DNA of 64,000 nucleotides from Candidatus Saccharibacteria bacterium UBA6040 (GTDB taxonomy: Bacteria; Patescibacteriota; Saccharimonadia; Saccharimonadales; Saccharimonadaceae), in contig DIZA01000002.1 of the NCBI GenBank assembly GCA_002429245.1, positions 124,001 through 188,000 on the forward strand, in the 5' to 3' direction. Under the pieces are notes generated by a model. That model worked only from the letters and a program-made list of their open reading frames with translations. It was not told where the DNA came from and searched no databases. Positions 1-8,244 of this stretch are shown one piece after another (position 1 is the stretch's first letter; each line of letters begins with the position of its first letter). Position numbers and translations under genes: made by a program.

Positions 1-1113
1 CAGAATGAGACATTGGTTTTTGCAAATGCTTTTGCAAAATATAATCGCAATAATCCATTTAGGGGGGTTCTAAACACTAATACTCCGCTAATTTTGCTTC
101 TTGAGACTATTAAACATTTGAACGATGACCCCGATTATAAAGGGGCAGGTATTTCAAAAAGCGAACTGCCCATTCTTCTTTGTTGGCGCGATGATGACTC
201 GATTGGCTTATATAAGTATATTAAATCAATAAGAACAAAATACGGCTTTACGCCCAGTGACGAAGTTGTGATTGAGGCGTGTAGAATGTTACTCGACGCA
301 ACAAAACGAAGCGACAACACGCTTCTTACGGATTATCCGGATGATTTTATTAGAAAAATGCGTCTAACTGGTTTGATTTCTATTCGCGGTGGAGGTAGAT
401 TTGTGGACATAAATAAGAAAGAGCAGAATGCTGTCGATTATGTACTCGAAGCCTATCATTCTATAGATTACTCTCATCAGCGGAACGAAAAAGTGTTCTT
501 TGAGTATATTGGTCAAGTCGATAGTATTCTAGCGGAGAAGCTAGGTTTAAAGAAACCTAGCGAGCAAGATAGTGTGACTGAATTGCAGAAATGGTCTGAG
601 TATTACGGCTGGAACGCCATCTCATTAGAGTTATTAATTTTATCAAATAAACGAAAATCCGCAGACCCAATTCTTATGTTGATTGATCAACCGCTAAGAC
701 TAGAATTCCTTACTGCGTTAGCAATTTTTAAACAATTACCAAATGTTACCGTTAATCCTAACTATATCTCTGACGACGAAGGGCTTCCTACGAGCTTTGC
801 TGGTGGAGGAATGCCTGACATTGAATGTATTGAGAATGGACACGGCGTGCTCATTGAAGCAACCCTCCTGAAGGGAGCGCAGCAGCATATCAGAGAATCC
901 TTTTCAGTTAAACGGCATTTGGAGGAATACTTAATTAAGGATGACAAGGCATATTCTATACTCCTCTCTCCGCAGACATATATTGATACAGCTCGACACG
1001 CAGCTTTCTCAAAAGCCGCTGATAACACAGATGTCCGTACGCTTGGAATTCCAAGGTTCGTAGAGCTGCTAAGTCTACAAACTAGTTTGAGCGAGTTATC
1101 TGAAGTTTTATAG
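1..1113 (+). CDS. AlwI-family type II restriction endonuclease (5' end outside window)
   Basis: The reading frame is open to the left edge, so the N-terminus may lie outside the window; the first in-window start candidate is TTG at 13. The protein resembles the AlwI/MlyI/PleI family of type IIS or nicking endonucleases. A likely metal-binding catalytic core is visible: P-D-I-E (codons 814-825), then E-A-T-L (from 856), followed by a Q-Q-H-x-R-E-S region and a conserved R-H-L. Restriction of foreign DNA is the expected role, and the partner methyltransferase would lie to the left. Its codon use is more AT-rich than the neighbours, which fits horizontal transfer. The family call rests on motif recognition only. 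Confidence 0.7.
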   Translation, partial: QNETLVFANAFAKYNRNNPFRGVLNTNTPLILLLETIKHLNDDPDYKGAGISKSELPILLCWRDDDSIGLYKYIKSIRTKYGFTPSDEVVIEACRMLLDATKRSDNTLLTDYPDDFIRKMRLTGLISIRGGGRFVDINKKEQNAVDYVLEAYHSIDYSHQRNEKVFFEYIGQVDSILAEKLGLKKPSEQDSVTELQKWSEYYGWNAISLELLILSNKRKSADPILMLIDQPLRLEFLTALAIFKQLPNVTVNPNYISDDEGLPTSFAGGGMPDIECIENGHGVLIEATLLKGAQQHIRESFSVKRHLEEYLIKDDKAYSILLSPQTYIDTARHAAFSKAADNTDVRTLGIPRFVELLSLQTSLSELSEVL

Positions 1114-1145
1114 AAAAAGCGCCACATAAATGTGACGCACTTTCT
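1112..1145. terminator. Bidirectional hairpin after the endonuclease
   Basis: An imperfect stem-loop (core CACAT-aa-ATGTG, then GCG/CGC and AGAAA/TTTCT arms) starts at the endonuclease stop codon. The A-rich 5' arm and T-rich 3' arm fit an intrinsic terminator. Confidence 0.55.
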
Positions 1146-1262
1146 ATGGTGAACCTTGAGCCTTCGATTTATAACCAAATGGTGGAAGAAATAGTTCGTT
1201 GGAATGTCTTAATTGTGTCTCACCGCCCAGAAACTCAATAGCGTTGAATGCTTGGGTGGTGC

Positions 1263-1293
1263 CTGGTGCCCTGCGTATATCGCAGGGCACCAG
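1263..1293 (-). terminator. Perfect 13-bp hairpin downstream of the DUF4177-like gene
   Basis: CTGGTGCCCTGCG at 1263-1275 pairs perfectly with 1281-1293 around a TATAT loop. It lies just past the stop of the minus-strand gene ending at 1312. No clear U-tract follows, so it may protect the mRNA 3' end or act as a terminator. Confidence 0.5.
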
Positions 1294-1311
1294 TAGTTCT
1301 CGATGCAGTTC

Positions 1312-1527
1312 TTAGGGCGTCGGCACCTCGAGCGGTCGCTTGAGGTGGACAGAGAAGGCGAAGAGAGTGATGTGTGGCGTTACGAGCGGCGCGTAGAAGA
1401 TGTCGACCACCTCCCACCCGTCCGAGGTGTAGTCTCGGATGAGCCGGTTGCAGTCCGAAGTTGCCGTTCCCACATGGTCACTAGTCGGTGTCGACTGGAC
1501 CTTGTGTTCAAATTTCTTTCGTGCCAT
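1312..1527 (-). CDS. Small DUF4177-like protein
   Basis: This 71-residue soluble protein has a D-G-W-E-V-V strand near residue 36 and ends in a strand with L-K-R-P. That pattern resembles the DUF4177 fold, whose function is unknown. The start is supported by an AGAGGA Shine-Dalgarno about 5 nt upstream. The coding sequence is clearly more GC-rich than the flanking endonuclease and tRNA-Glu regions. It stands alone with its own downstream 13-bp hairpin, so it looks like a separate acquired unit. The family call is tentative; the coding call is firmer. Confidence 0.55.
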   Translation of the reverse strand: MARKKFEHKVQSTPTSDHVGTATSDCNRLIRDYTSDGWEVVDIFYAPLVTPHITLFAFSVHLKRPLEVPTP

Positions 1528-1630
1528 TATGTCCTCTTTCGTACTGGTTGAATGTGAACGTGCAGAGAATTTTACCGAAGATACGGCTAAGTATTATGAT
1601 AGCATAAGCTGTATAAAAAGTCAATAGTAA

Positions 1631-1654
1631 AGTAACTCCTGAGAAGGAGTTACT
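1631..1654 (-). terminator. tRNA-Glu terminator
   Basis: A perfect 10-bp stem (AGTAACTCCT / AGGAGTTACT) with a four-base loop sits about 18 nt beyond the tRNA-Glu 3' end. On the minus strand it is followed by a T-rich stretch. Confidence 0.65.
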
Positions 1655-1671
1655 AAGCATAATCATTTTGG

Positions 1672-1743
1672 TGATCCCGCGGAGAATCGAACTCCGATTG
1701 CCAGGATGAGAACCTGGTGTCCTAACCGTTAGACGACGGGACC
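1672..1743 (-). tRNA. tRNA-Glu (CTC)
   Basis: Read on the minus strand, the 7-bp acceptor stem is GGTCCCG/CGGGATC. The anticodon stem CCAGG/CCTGG encloses the loop TTCTCAT, giving anticodon CTC. The T-loop is TTCGATT and the discriminator base is A. No CCA is encoded. Confidence 0.93.
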
Positions 1744-1875
1744 GTGAAAATGAGTGATGCGAAAATAAGTAAACTTATTTTCATATCCGAATTGAACTGT
1801 TCCGTACCTTAGTACGGGACCGTAGCTGGTTTGTTGAACTTGCCTAATATACCAAATAACAGTGGTAATGTCTAG

Positions 1876-2523
1876 CTATGTCAGGTATGCGACAGCGACT
1901 GCAGCTCCAAATAATGCCAACAAAATGAAGATTTTTAGTAACCCTGGTATCCACTTTGTGGTCCAGATAAATATCAAGACGATCGAAACGGCGATCCCAA
2001 TGACCAATAACGAAGCAAGCCAGATGATTTGGCCAGTTATATCAGCATAGTGTTTCGTAAAGTACATAAACGTAGGTCGAACCAAAAAACCCAAAATCAA
2101 CAGTGTCGTCAGAGTAATAGGAGGTGCCTTTAGTGTATGCTGGCGGAATGTCTCCCCTATCCATCTAAACAATCGATAGGTCACGATTGCCCAGATCGCT
2201 GCTGCAAAAAGAAGCACGAATGCCAAAACAAGCGAAGTAGCTTGATCAAGAGTGGCGCGGACGATCGCGAAATCATACAGCAAGATGCCCGCAACGACCG
2301 GTGCGCTGATAGCAAGACCGATGAGGAGCGAAGATTTGCGCAGACTGGTGATGACTTTTTGTCGGTCCTTCTCCATTGCTAACTGTCGCTCATCCTCTTT
2401 CATCCAGGGGCCGAGCGTTTCTTTGTTTGCATCACGGTAGGCTGTCGTTAAGTCACTACGCGACGGGACACCCTCGGCAGCAATGTGTTGGTCCTTCGGG
2501 TCGACGTAATGATTTTCAGTCAT
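1876..2523 (-). CDS. Four-helix membrane protein of unknown function, last gene of a two-component operon
   Basis: I do not recognise this 215-residue protein. A charged cytoplasmic N-terminus of about 65 residues is followed by four hydrophobic segments, near residues 66-86, 96-116, 136-154 and 162-212 (the last probably two helices). It starts 2 nt beyond the response regulator stop, so it is probably co-transcribed and translationally coupled with the histidine kinase / regulator pair. A role as sensor accessory or target is possible but is inference from position only. Confidence 0.7.
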   Translation of the reverse strand: MTENHYVDPKDQHIAAEGVPSRSDLTTAYRDANKETLGPWMKEDERQLAMEKDRQKVITSLRKSSLLIGLAISAPVVAGILLYDFAIVRATLDQATSLVLAFVLLFAAAIWAIVTYRLFRWIGETFRQHTLKAPPITLTTLLILGFLVRPTFMYFTKHYADITGQIIWLASLLVIGIAVSIVLIFIWTTKWIPGLLKIFILLALFGAAVAVAYLT

Positions 2524-2525
2524 CG

Positions 2526-2909
2526 TTATGCGGGTTTATCGAGTTGGGTGATGACGCTGATGAGTTTGCTTGGCGTGATTTCGGCTTTGATAAGGTAACC
2601 GTCTGCATTCTTCTCCATCGCCATGCGAGATTCGTCATCTTGTTCAAAATTAGTTAAGATCAACACTTTAGTATTAGGGATGAGGTCCTCGGTGCCGCCT
2701 CGGAGGGCTTCGAGGATCTCTGTGCCCCTTCGTTCAGGTAACATGACATCCAATAGGATCAAGTCGTACGGTTTGTTACGCGCAGCGATAAGGCCGTCGT
2801 TGCCATCAACCATCCAGTCGATTTCGTAGCCGGCTTTTTTAAGGCTACGGACGTACATCTCGCCGATAAATCGATCGTCTTCGATAATGAGTATAGTTTT
2901 GATTGCCAT
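2526..2909 (-). CDS. Single-domain response regulator (CheY-like receiver)
   Basis: This 127-residue protein is one receiver domain with all key residues: the acidic pair D11-D12, phosphoacceptor D54 in L-L-D-V-M-L-P, T86 in I-L-T-N, and K108 in Y-L-I-K-A-E. There is no DNA-binding or enzymatic output domain, so it must act by protein contact. It lies directly downstream of the histidine kinase, which is its presumed phosphodonor. Confidence 0.9.
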   Translation of the reverse strand: MAIKTILIIEDDRFIGEMYVRSLKKAGYEIDWMVDGNDGLIAARNKPYDLILLDVMLPERRGTEILEALRGGTEDLIPNTKVLILTNFEQDDESRMAMEKNADGYLIKAEITPSKLISVITQLDKPA

Positions 2910-2931
2910 ATGTGTTGTTTAACCCCTTAGA

Positions 2932-4521
2932 TTATCCTCTGTACATGGAGTGGTTCTTAATCCAACCCGATCCCTGATCAATTAATCCTTTATTACTATT
3001 ATCACCTGCTTTGAGCTTGTCTGCAACTGATTGGAATGTTGGCAGTGAAACGATGAAGGTTGATCCTCGCCCCTCTTCACTACGTACGCTGATCGTACCT
3101 CCGTGGGATTCGACAATTGCCTTCGAAATATAGAGGCCAATGCCGGTTCCTGCGACGGTCTCGCGGGAACGGTGTGAACGGTAGAATTTCTGGAACAGAT
3201 TGCCGATGACACTTGCGGGCATACCGATACCGTGGTCTTCGATGGTCAGTTCGACGAGATCACCTTTGGTGGATGCCCCGACGTTAATTGAGCCACCTTC
3301 GTTGCTGTATTTAATGGCGTTGTCGATCAGGTTACCGAAGACTTCGCTGAGGCTGGCTGGATCACCGGCAATCTTTGGCAGGTCGGCGGGAATGTTAACG
3401 GTTAGCAAACGGTTCTGCGCACTAGCACGGAGGTCCATATCGTCACGAATGGTGTCGTAGACTTCGGTGACGGTTGTTTCACCCAGATGCAGATTGAGGT
3501 GACGACGGTCGTAGCGCGAGGTGTTCAAGATGTTGTTGATGTAGCCCGACAGACGGTTGGCAGAAACGGTCAGGCGGCGGAATAGTTCGTGTTGGTCATC
3601 TTTGAGGACATCTTTTAGTTCGTCTTCAAGAACATCCAGGTAGCCACGAATCACCGTAATTGGTCCACGAAGTTCGTGGGCAGCAAAGGCGATGAAGTCC
3701 AGCTCTTGTTCGCCAACGGCGTAGAGGCTGGTGCGATCGATCAACGTGAGGACGACTTCACTCTCGGCACCCTTGTCATATGATGCGATAACGTCAAAGA
3801 AACGACGGCCCTCTTCCTCGGGAAGTTTGTTTGGAATGCGTGACCAGGTTCGTTCGGCGTGAACGGCGTTCTTGTCGCAGTCCTCTAGCCAAGCATCGAG
3901 GGTTTCTTGGCCGTTAAATATCAGGCTCAGTGAGGTGACGCCTTGTGCATCGATGTTAATCGGCGCTGCTTTATTCGAGAAGGTAATCTTTCGATCGTGA
4001 TTCATAACAACGAACCCGCATGACGTTTCGTTGAGGGCGGCTTCAATCATAGCAGTTGGCGATTTGGTAGGTATGGCAACTTGGGCGGTTGGCGTTACGC
4101 CCGCTCCGCTTGCTGGTGTAGATGAGATAACACCGGCAGGCACACCGTCTTTACTGGCAAGTTCGTAGATAGTTTGCAGGACATCTTTAAAGCCACTTTT
4201 ATCGAACCGTTCGTCGTTCGGGTTTGGTGGTGTGGTCGCAGTTGGTTCGCCGGAAATATGAATAATTGCCGCAAGTAGGTCTTTCAGCGGTTGTGCGGCC
4301 AACTTATATACGAAAATTGACGACACGATGCCTAGGATTAACTGCGCGACGAGGATACAAATAAATGCCAAAAGATTGGTCGACAGGAAGTTGAACATGA
4401 AAAGAATTGCAGCGGTGGTGACCAGAATGACAAGCTGTGAAAAGACAATGACGGTCGTGACGACTTTATTAAAGTAGGGCCAAAAGTCTTTGGCGAATTT
4501 CTGCGGCCCAGTTACTGCCAT
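2932..4521 (-). CDS. Membrane-bound sensor histidine kinase
   Basis: The 529-residue protein has two N-terminal transmembrane helices (about residues 20-43 and 47-71), a Thr/Pro-rich linker, and a PAS-like region around 158-265. A HisKA dimerisation helix follows with the phosphorylated histidine H282 (A-A-H-E-L-R-G-P). The HATPase domain shows an N-box near 392-410, then D-H-G-I-G-M and G-T-G-I-G-L. The very short loop between the helices suggests it senses membrane or cytoplasmic signals. Its start overlaps the end of the DUF3048 gene by 10 nt, which points to translational coupling. Confidence 0.92.
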   Translation of the reverse strand: MAVTGPQKFAKDFWPYFNKVVTTVIVFSQLVILVTTAAILFMFNFLSTNLLAFICILVAQLILGIVSSIFVYKLAAQPLKDLLAAIIHISGEPTATTPPNPNDERFDKSGFKDVLQTIYELASKDGVPAGVISSTPASGAGVTPTAQVAIPTKSPTAMIEAALNETSCGFVVMNHDRKITFSNKAAPINIDAQGVTSLSLIFNGQETLDAWLEDCDKNAVHAERTWSRIPNKLPEEEGRRFFDVIASYDKGAESEVVLTLIDRTSLYAVGEQELDFIAFAAHELRGPITVIRGYLDVLEDELKDVLKDDQHELFRRLTVSANRLSGYINNILNTSRYDRRHLNLHLGETTVTEVYDTIRDDMDLRASAQNRLLTVNIPADLPKIAGDPASLSEVFGNLIDNAIKYSNEGGSINVGASTKGDLVELTIEDHGIGMPASVIGNLFQKFYRSHRSRETVAGTGIGLYISKAIVESHGGTISVRSEEGRGSTFIVSLPTFQSVADKLKAGDNSNKGLIDQGSGWIKNHSMYRG

Positions 4522-5615
4522 GTGACGCCCCCGTCTTCAGGGACTGATGTTAGCCAGGTTTGTCCACGAGCTAGTGGTACATCTTTACCTTCTGCATCCG
4601 TAAACGTGATTTGGTCGAGCATCGATTTTTTGGTCCAGGTTACTTTTTGTACGGTACCGTCTTGGAAAATAGTCGCTTCTCCACTGCCAATTGCGTCGAT
4701 TTGTTCACGATAGCCATCTTCAAGGACGGTTCGTTCTGGGATTTTCATGACAATAACGACACGTGGACTAATCTGGCCCAGTTCGCGGTCCAAGTGTGGC
4801 GCACCACCTTCTGAACGATCATACGTATTGGTCGTTGCATTGTAGGCGTACGAACTATCATAGAGGTTACTGCTGATATCGACGCTGATTGCTGTTGCGG
4901 TCGGTGTTGTCACTGCTACGCTATCTTTACGGGTGAATCCAGTGAATGTCGAGCTGGTGTAGCCTTTACTGGCGTTGAGGGCATCAAGTCGTGTCGCTGT
5001 TGTATACACATTGTGTGGCGCATAACGATCGGTTGAGCGGTAATATGAATTACCGTTGAAGAATTCGTCGATGTCACGATAGTTGCCATTACGAACTTCA
5101 TTCAGGGCCGCAAGGCTTCCGCCGACGTGGGCAATGCTGGCATTAAATGCAGCTAGCCAATCGACAAAGTACATACGGACGCTACGAACGGGGCCAATCA
5201 GACCGGGCTTTTCTTGCTGGTATAGAACGGCAAAGCGAGTAATGCCACCTTCGGCAATGGCTTCAAAGACGACGCCGGCTTCCTTGAGGCCTGATTGCGG
5301 GCGAGCATTGGGACTATTCTCGATCATGACGGCGGTGACGGCTTGTTTTGTCGATGCCTCGTCGGTCACTTGGTTACCTGTTAGTGGCGAATAGAATTTC
5401 GGTGCTGGTGGTTTCACGATAGGCTTCACGACTTTTGCTGGCGCAACTGTCGCTGGTTTTTTGTTCGCAAAATACAGTGCAGTAGCTGTCCCCGCCCCTG
5501 CGAGAAGGACAACGACAACACCTAAAATAATGGCGAGTTTTTTATGTCGACGAAACCAGTTTGGCGATTTTGGGCCAATATCAATGAACTCTTTTTTTGG
5601 TTTGCGTTTGAACAT
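4512..5615 (-). CDS. DUF3048 (YerB-type) membrane-anchored extracellular protein
   Basis: A basic N-terminus and one transmembrane helix (about residues 26-48) are followed by a linker and a DUF3048 domain. The domain includes the characteristic V-M-I-E-N and R-P-Q-S-G elements and a G-P-V-R-S-V-R stretch. The protein is probably anchored on the outer face of the membrane; its biochemical role is unknown. It is first in an operon with the histidine kinase and regulator, so it may supply or modulate the sensed signal. I prefer the ATG at 5615 because the one at 5630 overlaps the TATAAT box; 5630 remains an alternative. Confidence 0.82.
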   Translation of the reverse strand: MFKRKPKKEFIDIGPKSPNWFRRHKKLAIILGVVVVLLAGAGTATALYFANKKPATVAPAKVVKPIVKPPAPKFYSPLTGNQVTDEASTKQAVTAVMIENSPNARPQSGLKEAGVVFEAIAEGGITRFAVLYQQEKPGLIGPVRSVRMYFVDWLAAFNASIAHVGGSLAALNEVRNGNYRDIDEFFNGNSYYRSTDRYAPHNVYTTATRLDALNASKGYTSSTFTGFTRKDSVAVTTPTATAISVDISSNLYDSSYAYNATTNTYDRSEGGAPHLDRELGQISPRVVIVMKIPERTVLEDGYREQIDAIGSGEATIFQDGTVQKVTWTKKSMLDQITFTDAEGKDVPLARGQTWLTSVPEDGGVTWQ

Positions 5616-5628
5616 ACGTATAGCCGTC

Positions 5629-5657
5629 ATTATAGCAAAGTACTTACGCTTTGTAAC
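5629..5657 (-). promoter_or_regulatory. Promoter of the DUF3048 / two-component operon
   Basis: On the minus strand GTTACA, a 17-nt spacer and TATAAT (5634-5629) form a near-consensus promoter. The expected transcript starts only a few bases before the ATG at 5615. Confidence 0.6.
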
Positions 5658-5674
5658 TCTTCTCGGGGGCGAAG

Positions 5675-7108
5675 CTACTGGGCGCTGGTTGCAGTACGGA
5701 GTCGTTCAAGGACGACGTCTTTTCCGAGTACGGCGAGTGTGTCGTTCAAGGCGGGGCTAAATGGTGCCCATGAAACAGCAAGGCGGATCAAACTGAACAG
5801 AATCCCCGGTTTTTGGCCAGTAATTTCCAGTAGTTGATTGAGTGTTTCTTGGATCGCTTCAGGGGTAAAGTCGCTTTCCTCTAGAGAAACGACTGCTTCG
5901 CTAAGCAGCGTGTTGATCTCGACTGCTTCGAGCTTTGAAAGCTGTTTGTTGCCCTCAATCATTGACCAATCAGGTGTTGGCTCAGTAAAGAAATAGTCAG
6001 TCAGGATCGCAAGGTCCTTCAATGTTTTCAGGCGATCTTGGACAAGACCGAGGACTAGTTTCTTTTTGTCTTCAGTAGCGTCTTTGGCGGATTCTGGCCA
6101 AAAGTCAGTAACGCGGGCGTACAAATCATCCAGTGAAAGCAAACGAATGTGTTGGCCGTTCATCCATTCAAGTCGCTTTTCATCAAAGCGTGCACCACTT
6201 TTTTGGACACGGTCGAGGCTAAACTTTTCGATCATTTCAGGGATCGTGAAAATTTCTTGTTCAGTGCCGTCGTTCCAGCCGAGGCTAGCGATAAAGTTAA
6301 TCATTGTTTCGGGTAGGTAGCCGTCTTTTAGGTAATCAAGGACGTCTTTTGCACCGTCGCGCTTCCCGAGTTTCTTGTTGCCTGCTTCGGCCATAATGTG
6401 AGGCATAGTTGCAAAAATCGGGTGATCAATTTCAAGTGCGTCGTAAATATTGAGGTAGTTTGGCTGACTAGCGATAAATTCTTGGCCACGAATAATGTGG
6501 GTGATCTTCATCTCGGCATCGTCAACGATGTGAGCAAAGTTGTAGGTCGGAAAACCATCAGACTTCATCAAAATAATATCGTCGATGACTTCTGGGCCAG
6601 TTGAAAGATCACCAAGCACTTCGTCGTGCCACTGGTACGGCTTCGGGTCAGACTTCAATCGAAGTGGCGTCGTGCCATCCCACTCTGGTGGGTTTTCAGG
6701 GCGGTGTTCACGGTATAGGAAAGCTTTTTTGTTAGCTTTGGCAGATTCACGGAATGCTTCTAGCTCGACAGGTGTGTACGGATCAGCATAAGCCCTGCCG
6801 ACGTCAATCAGTTTCTGTGCCCAGGCTTTGTAGATATCGAGTCGTTCGCTTTGGACATACGGCGCGTACGGACCACCGATGTCTGGTCCTTCGTCATGCG
6901 TAATGCCGAGTGCGCCGAGTGCAGCAAGGATATGGTCAGCGGAGCCCTCGACTTCCCTCTTTTGGTCAGTATCTTCAAGACGAAGAATAAACGCGCCCTC
7001 ACTTTGGCGAGCAACGAACCACGCAAAGAGCGCAGTGCGAATACCGCCGACATGCATAAAACCGGTTGGACTTGGGGCAAAACGAGTACGAATAACAGAA
7101 TGTGACAT
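5675..7108 (-). CDS. gltX: Glutamyl-tRNA synthetase
   Basis: This class I aminoacyl-tRNA synthetase of 477 residues charges tRNA-Glu. The HIGH motif appears as H-V-G-G at residues 19-22, after R-F-A-P-S-P-T-G. The KMSKS-type loop is K-L-G-K-R at 246-250. Size and motif spacing match a full bacterial enzyme. No glutaminyl-tRNA synthetase is visible here although tRNA-Gln is, so a non-discriminating enzyme feeding an amidotransferase is possible; the sequence alone does not decide this. TATACT lies 7 nt before the ATG with no Shine-Dalgarno. Confidence 0.96.
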   Translation of the reverse strand: MSHSVIRTRFAPSPTGFMHVGGIRTALFAWFVARQSEGAFILRLEDTDQKREVEGSADHILAALGALGITHDEGPDIGGPYAPYVQSERLDIYKAWAQKLIDVGRAYADPYTPVELEAFRESAKANKKAFLYREHRPENPPEWDGTTPLRLKSDPKPYQWHDEVLGDLSTGPEVIDDIILMKSDGFPTYNFAHIVDDAEMKITHIIRGQEFIASQPNYLNIYDALEIDHPIFATMPHIMAEAGNKKLGKRDGAKDVLDYLKDGYLPETMINFIASLGWNDGTEQEIFTIPEMIEKFSLDRVQKSGARFDEKRLEWMNGQHIRLLSLDDLYARVTDFWPESAKDATEDKKKLVLGLVQDRLKTLKDLAILTDYFFTEPTPDWSMIEGNKQLSKLEAVEINTLLSEAVVSLEESDFTPEAIQETLNQLLEITGQKPGILFSLIRLAVSWAPFSPALNDTLAVLGKDVVLERLRTATSAQ

Positions 7109-7115
7109 TAGTGAC

Positions 7116-7121
7116 AGTATA
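7116..7121 (-). promoter_or_regulatory. Extended -10 box of gltX
   Basis: TGTTATACT on the minus strand gives an extended -10 only 7 nt before the gltX ATG, as expected for a leaderless or near-leaderless transcript. Confidence 0.6.
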
Positions 7122-7137
7122 ACAGATTAAAGACGGC

Positions 7138-8094
7138 TTATAAACTGGTAGCGATGTGACGAATTTGTTCGCCAGAAAGTGGTGCGTTGCTGTTGATCGT
7201 GTAAAGGATGCCACCATTTACCCAGGTCGCCGAGTTGCTGTATGAGTAAATTGTCAGGCCGCTTTCTTGCGTGGTGATGTAGTTATCGCCAGCTGCTTTT
7301 TTGACGATGTTGGTCAGGACGGCAGTTGAATCCCATGAGCTTCGGGCTTGGATGATTGAATATTCGCTATTATCTGAGTTTGAGTGGAACTTCAACGTGA
7401 CGGTGCCATCGCTGAATGTGACGGGCTGACTAAGACTATAGCCGTCTGGCTTGTACTGAGGATAGGTCGCGTCAATACCTGCTTGTGAGGCAGCGAATCC
7501 AACGGAAATGCTTGGGATGTTCACCCAGGTTAAATAGGCCCCGACGATGAGCACGGCAAAAATAGCGGTGATGATCGCGAAGCGACGAGAAATATGGAAG
7601 CCACGTTTCTTTTTGGCTGGTTTCTCGGTCGGCGTAGATAGCGCCTTAGCGATTGCTTCGTCTTTGATTTGCTTTGGAGTTTTTGAAGACGAGAAAATTG
7701 AGACGACTGGTTTTGTGCTTCGGGCAAGTGCACGAGTAACAATAGGATGTGCTTTTGGCGCAATGTCAGGGATCTCGGCTGCCTTTGGTTTTAGGGTAGC
7801 AATTGGATGTGGCGCAAACCGTGCTATCTTTGAACTTCGAGAGATATCCATGTGGCGACCTGGCTGTGGACGTTTAGCGATACCGGGTGTTGCCGCTTTT
7901 TTGGCTGCACGACGGTGTAAGGTCATAGATCGTTGTGGCTGTGCGTGAACGCTGCTTGAAGCAACTTCAGCGGCTCGTTTTTTGACGACGGCTGGAGAGA
8001 CGGGCTTTTCATCCGCTTTCAATGCTTTAACAGGTAATCCAGTCTTGGCGTCATAAAGACGCCCGTTGATTGTTACCGTTTTGTTCGATTGCAT
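7138..8094 (-). CDS. Single-pass membrane protein with C-terminal DUF4367-like domain
   Basis: The 318-residue protein has a long, basic, Ala/Lys/Pro-rich cytoplasmic region (about 1-165), one transmembrane helix (about 168-190) and an extracellular domain of about 120 residues. That domain starts with a Y-P-x-Y-x-P-D-G-Y-S motif and ends with a strand and helix including N-S-N-A-P-L-S. This resembles DUF4367, a domain also found in proteins linked to anti-sigma or envelope functions. Function unknown. It faces the PEGA gene divergently across about 150 bp. Confidence 0.62.
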   Translation of the reverse strand: MQSNKTVTINGRLYDAKTGLPVKALKADEKPVSPAVVKKRAAEVASSSVHAQPQRSMTLHRRAAKKAATPGIAKRPQPGRHMDISRSSKIARFAPHPIATLKPKAAEIPDIAPKAHPIVTRALARSTKPVVSIFSSSKTPKQIKDEAIAKALSTPTEKPAKKKRGFHISRRFAIITAIFAVLIVGAYLTWVNIPSISVGFAASQAGIDATYPQYKPDGYSLSQPVTFSDGTVTLKFHSNSDNSEYSIIQARSSWDSTAVLTNIVKKAAGDNYITTQESGLTIYSYSNSATWVNGGILYTINSNAPLSGEQIRHIATSL

Positions 8095-8244
8095 ACTGTC
8101 TTTATTCCTCGCAGGTCAAAAAATGGAGTATGGGGTTTGTCCGCATACATTGTTACTTATATTAGAAGTATCATTACGCTTATGCAAGCCCTGATTTTAA
8201 AATGTACACAGACTGCTATTCATGATTTATACTAAAGGGTGACT

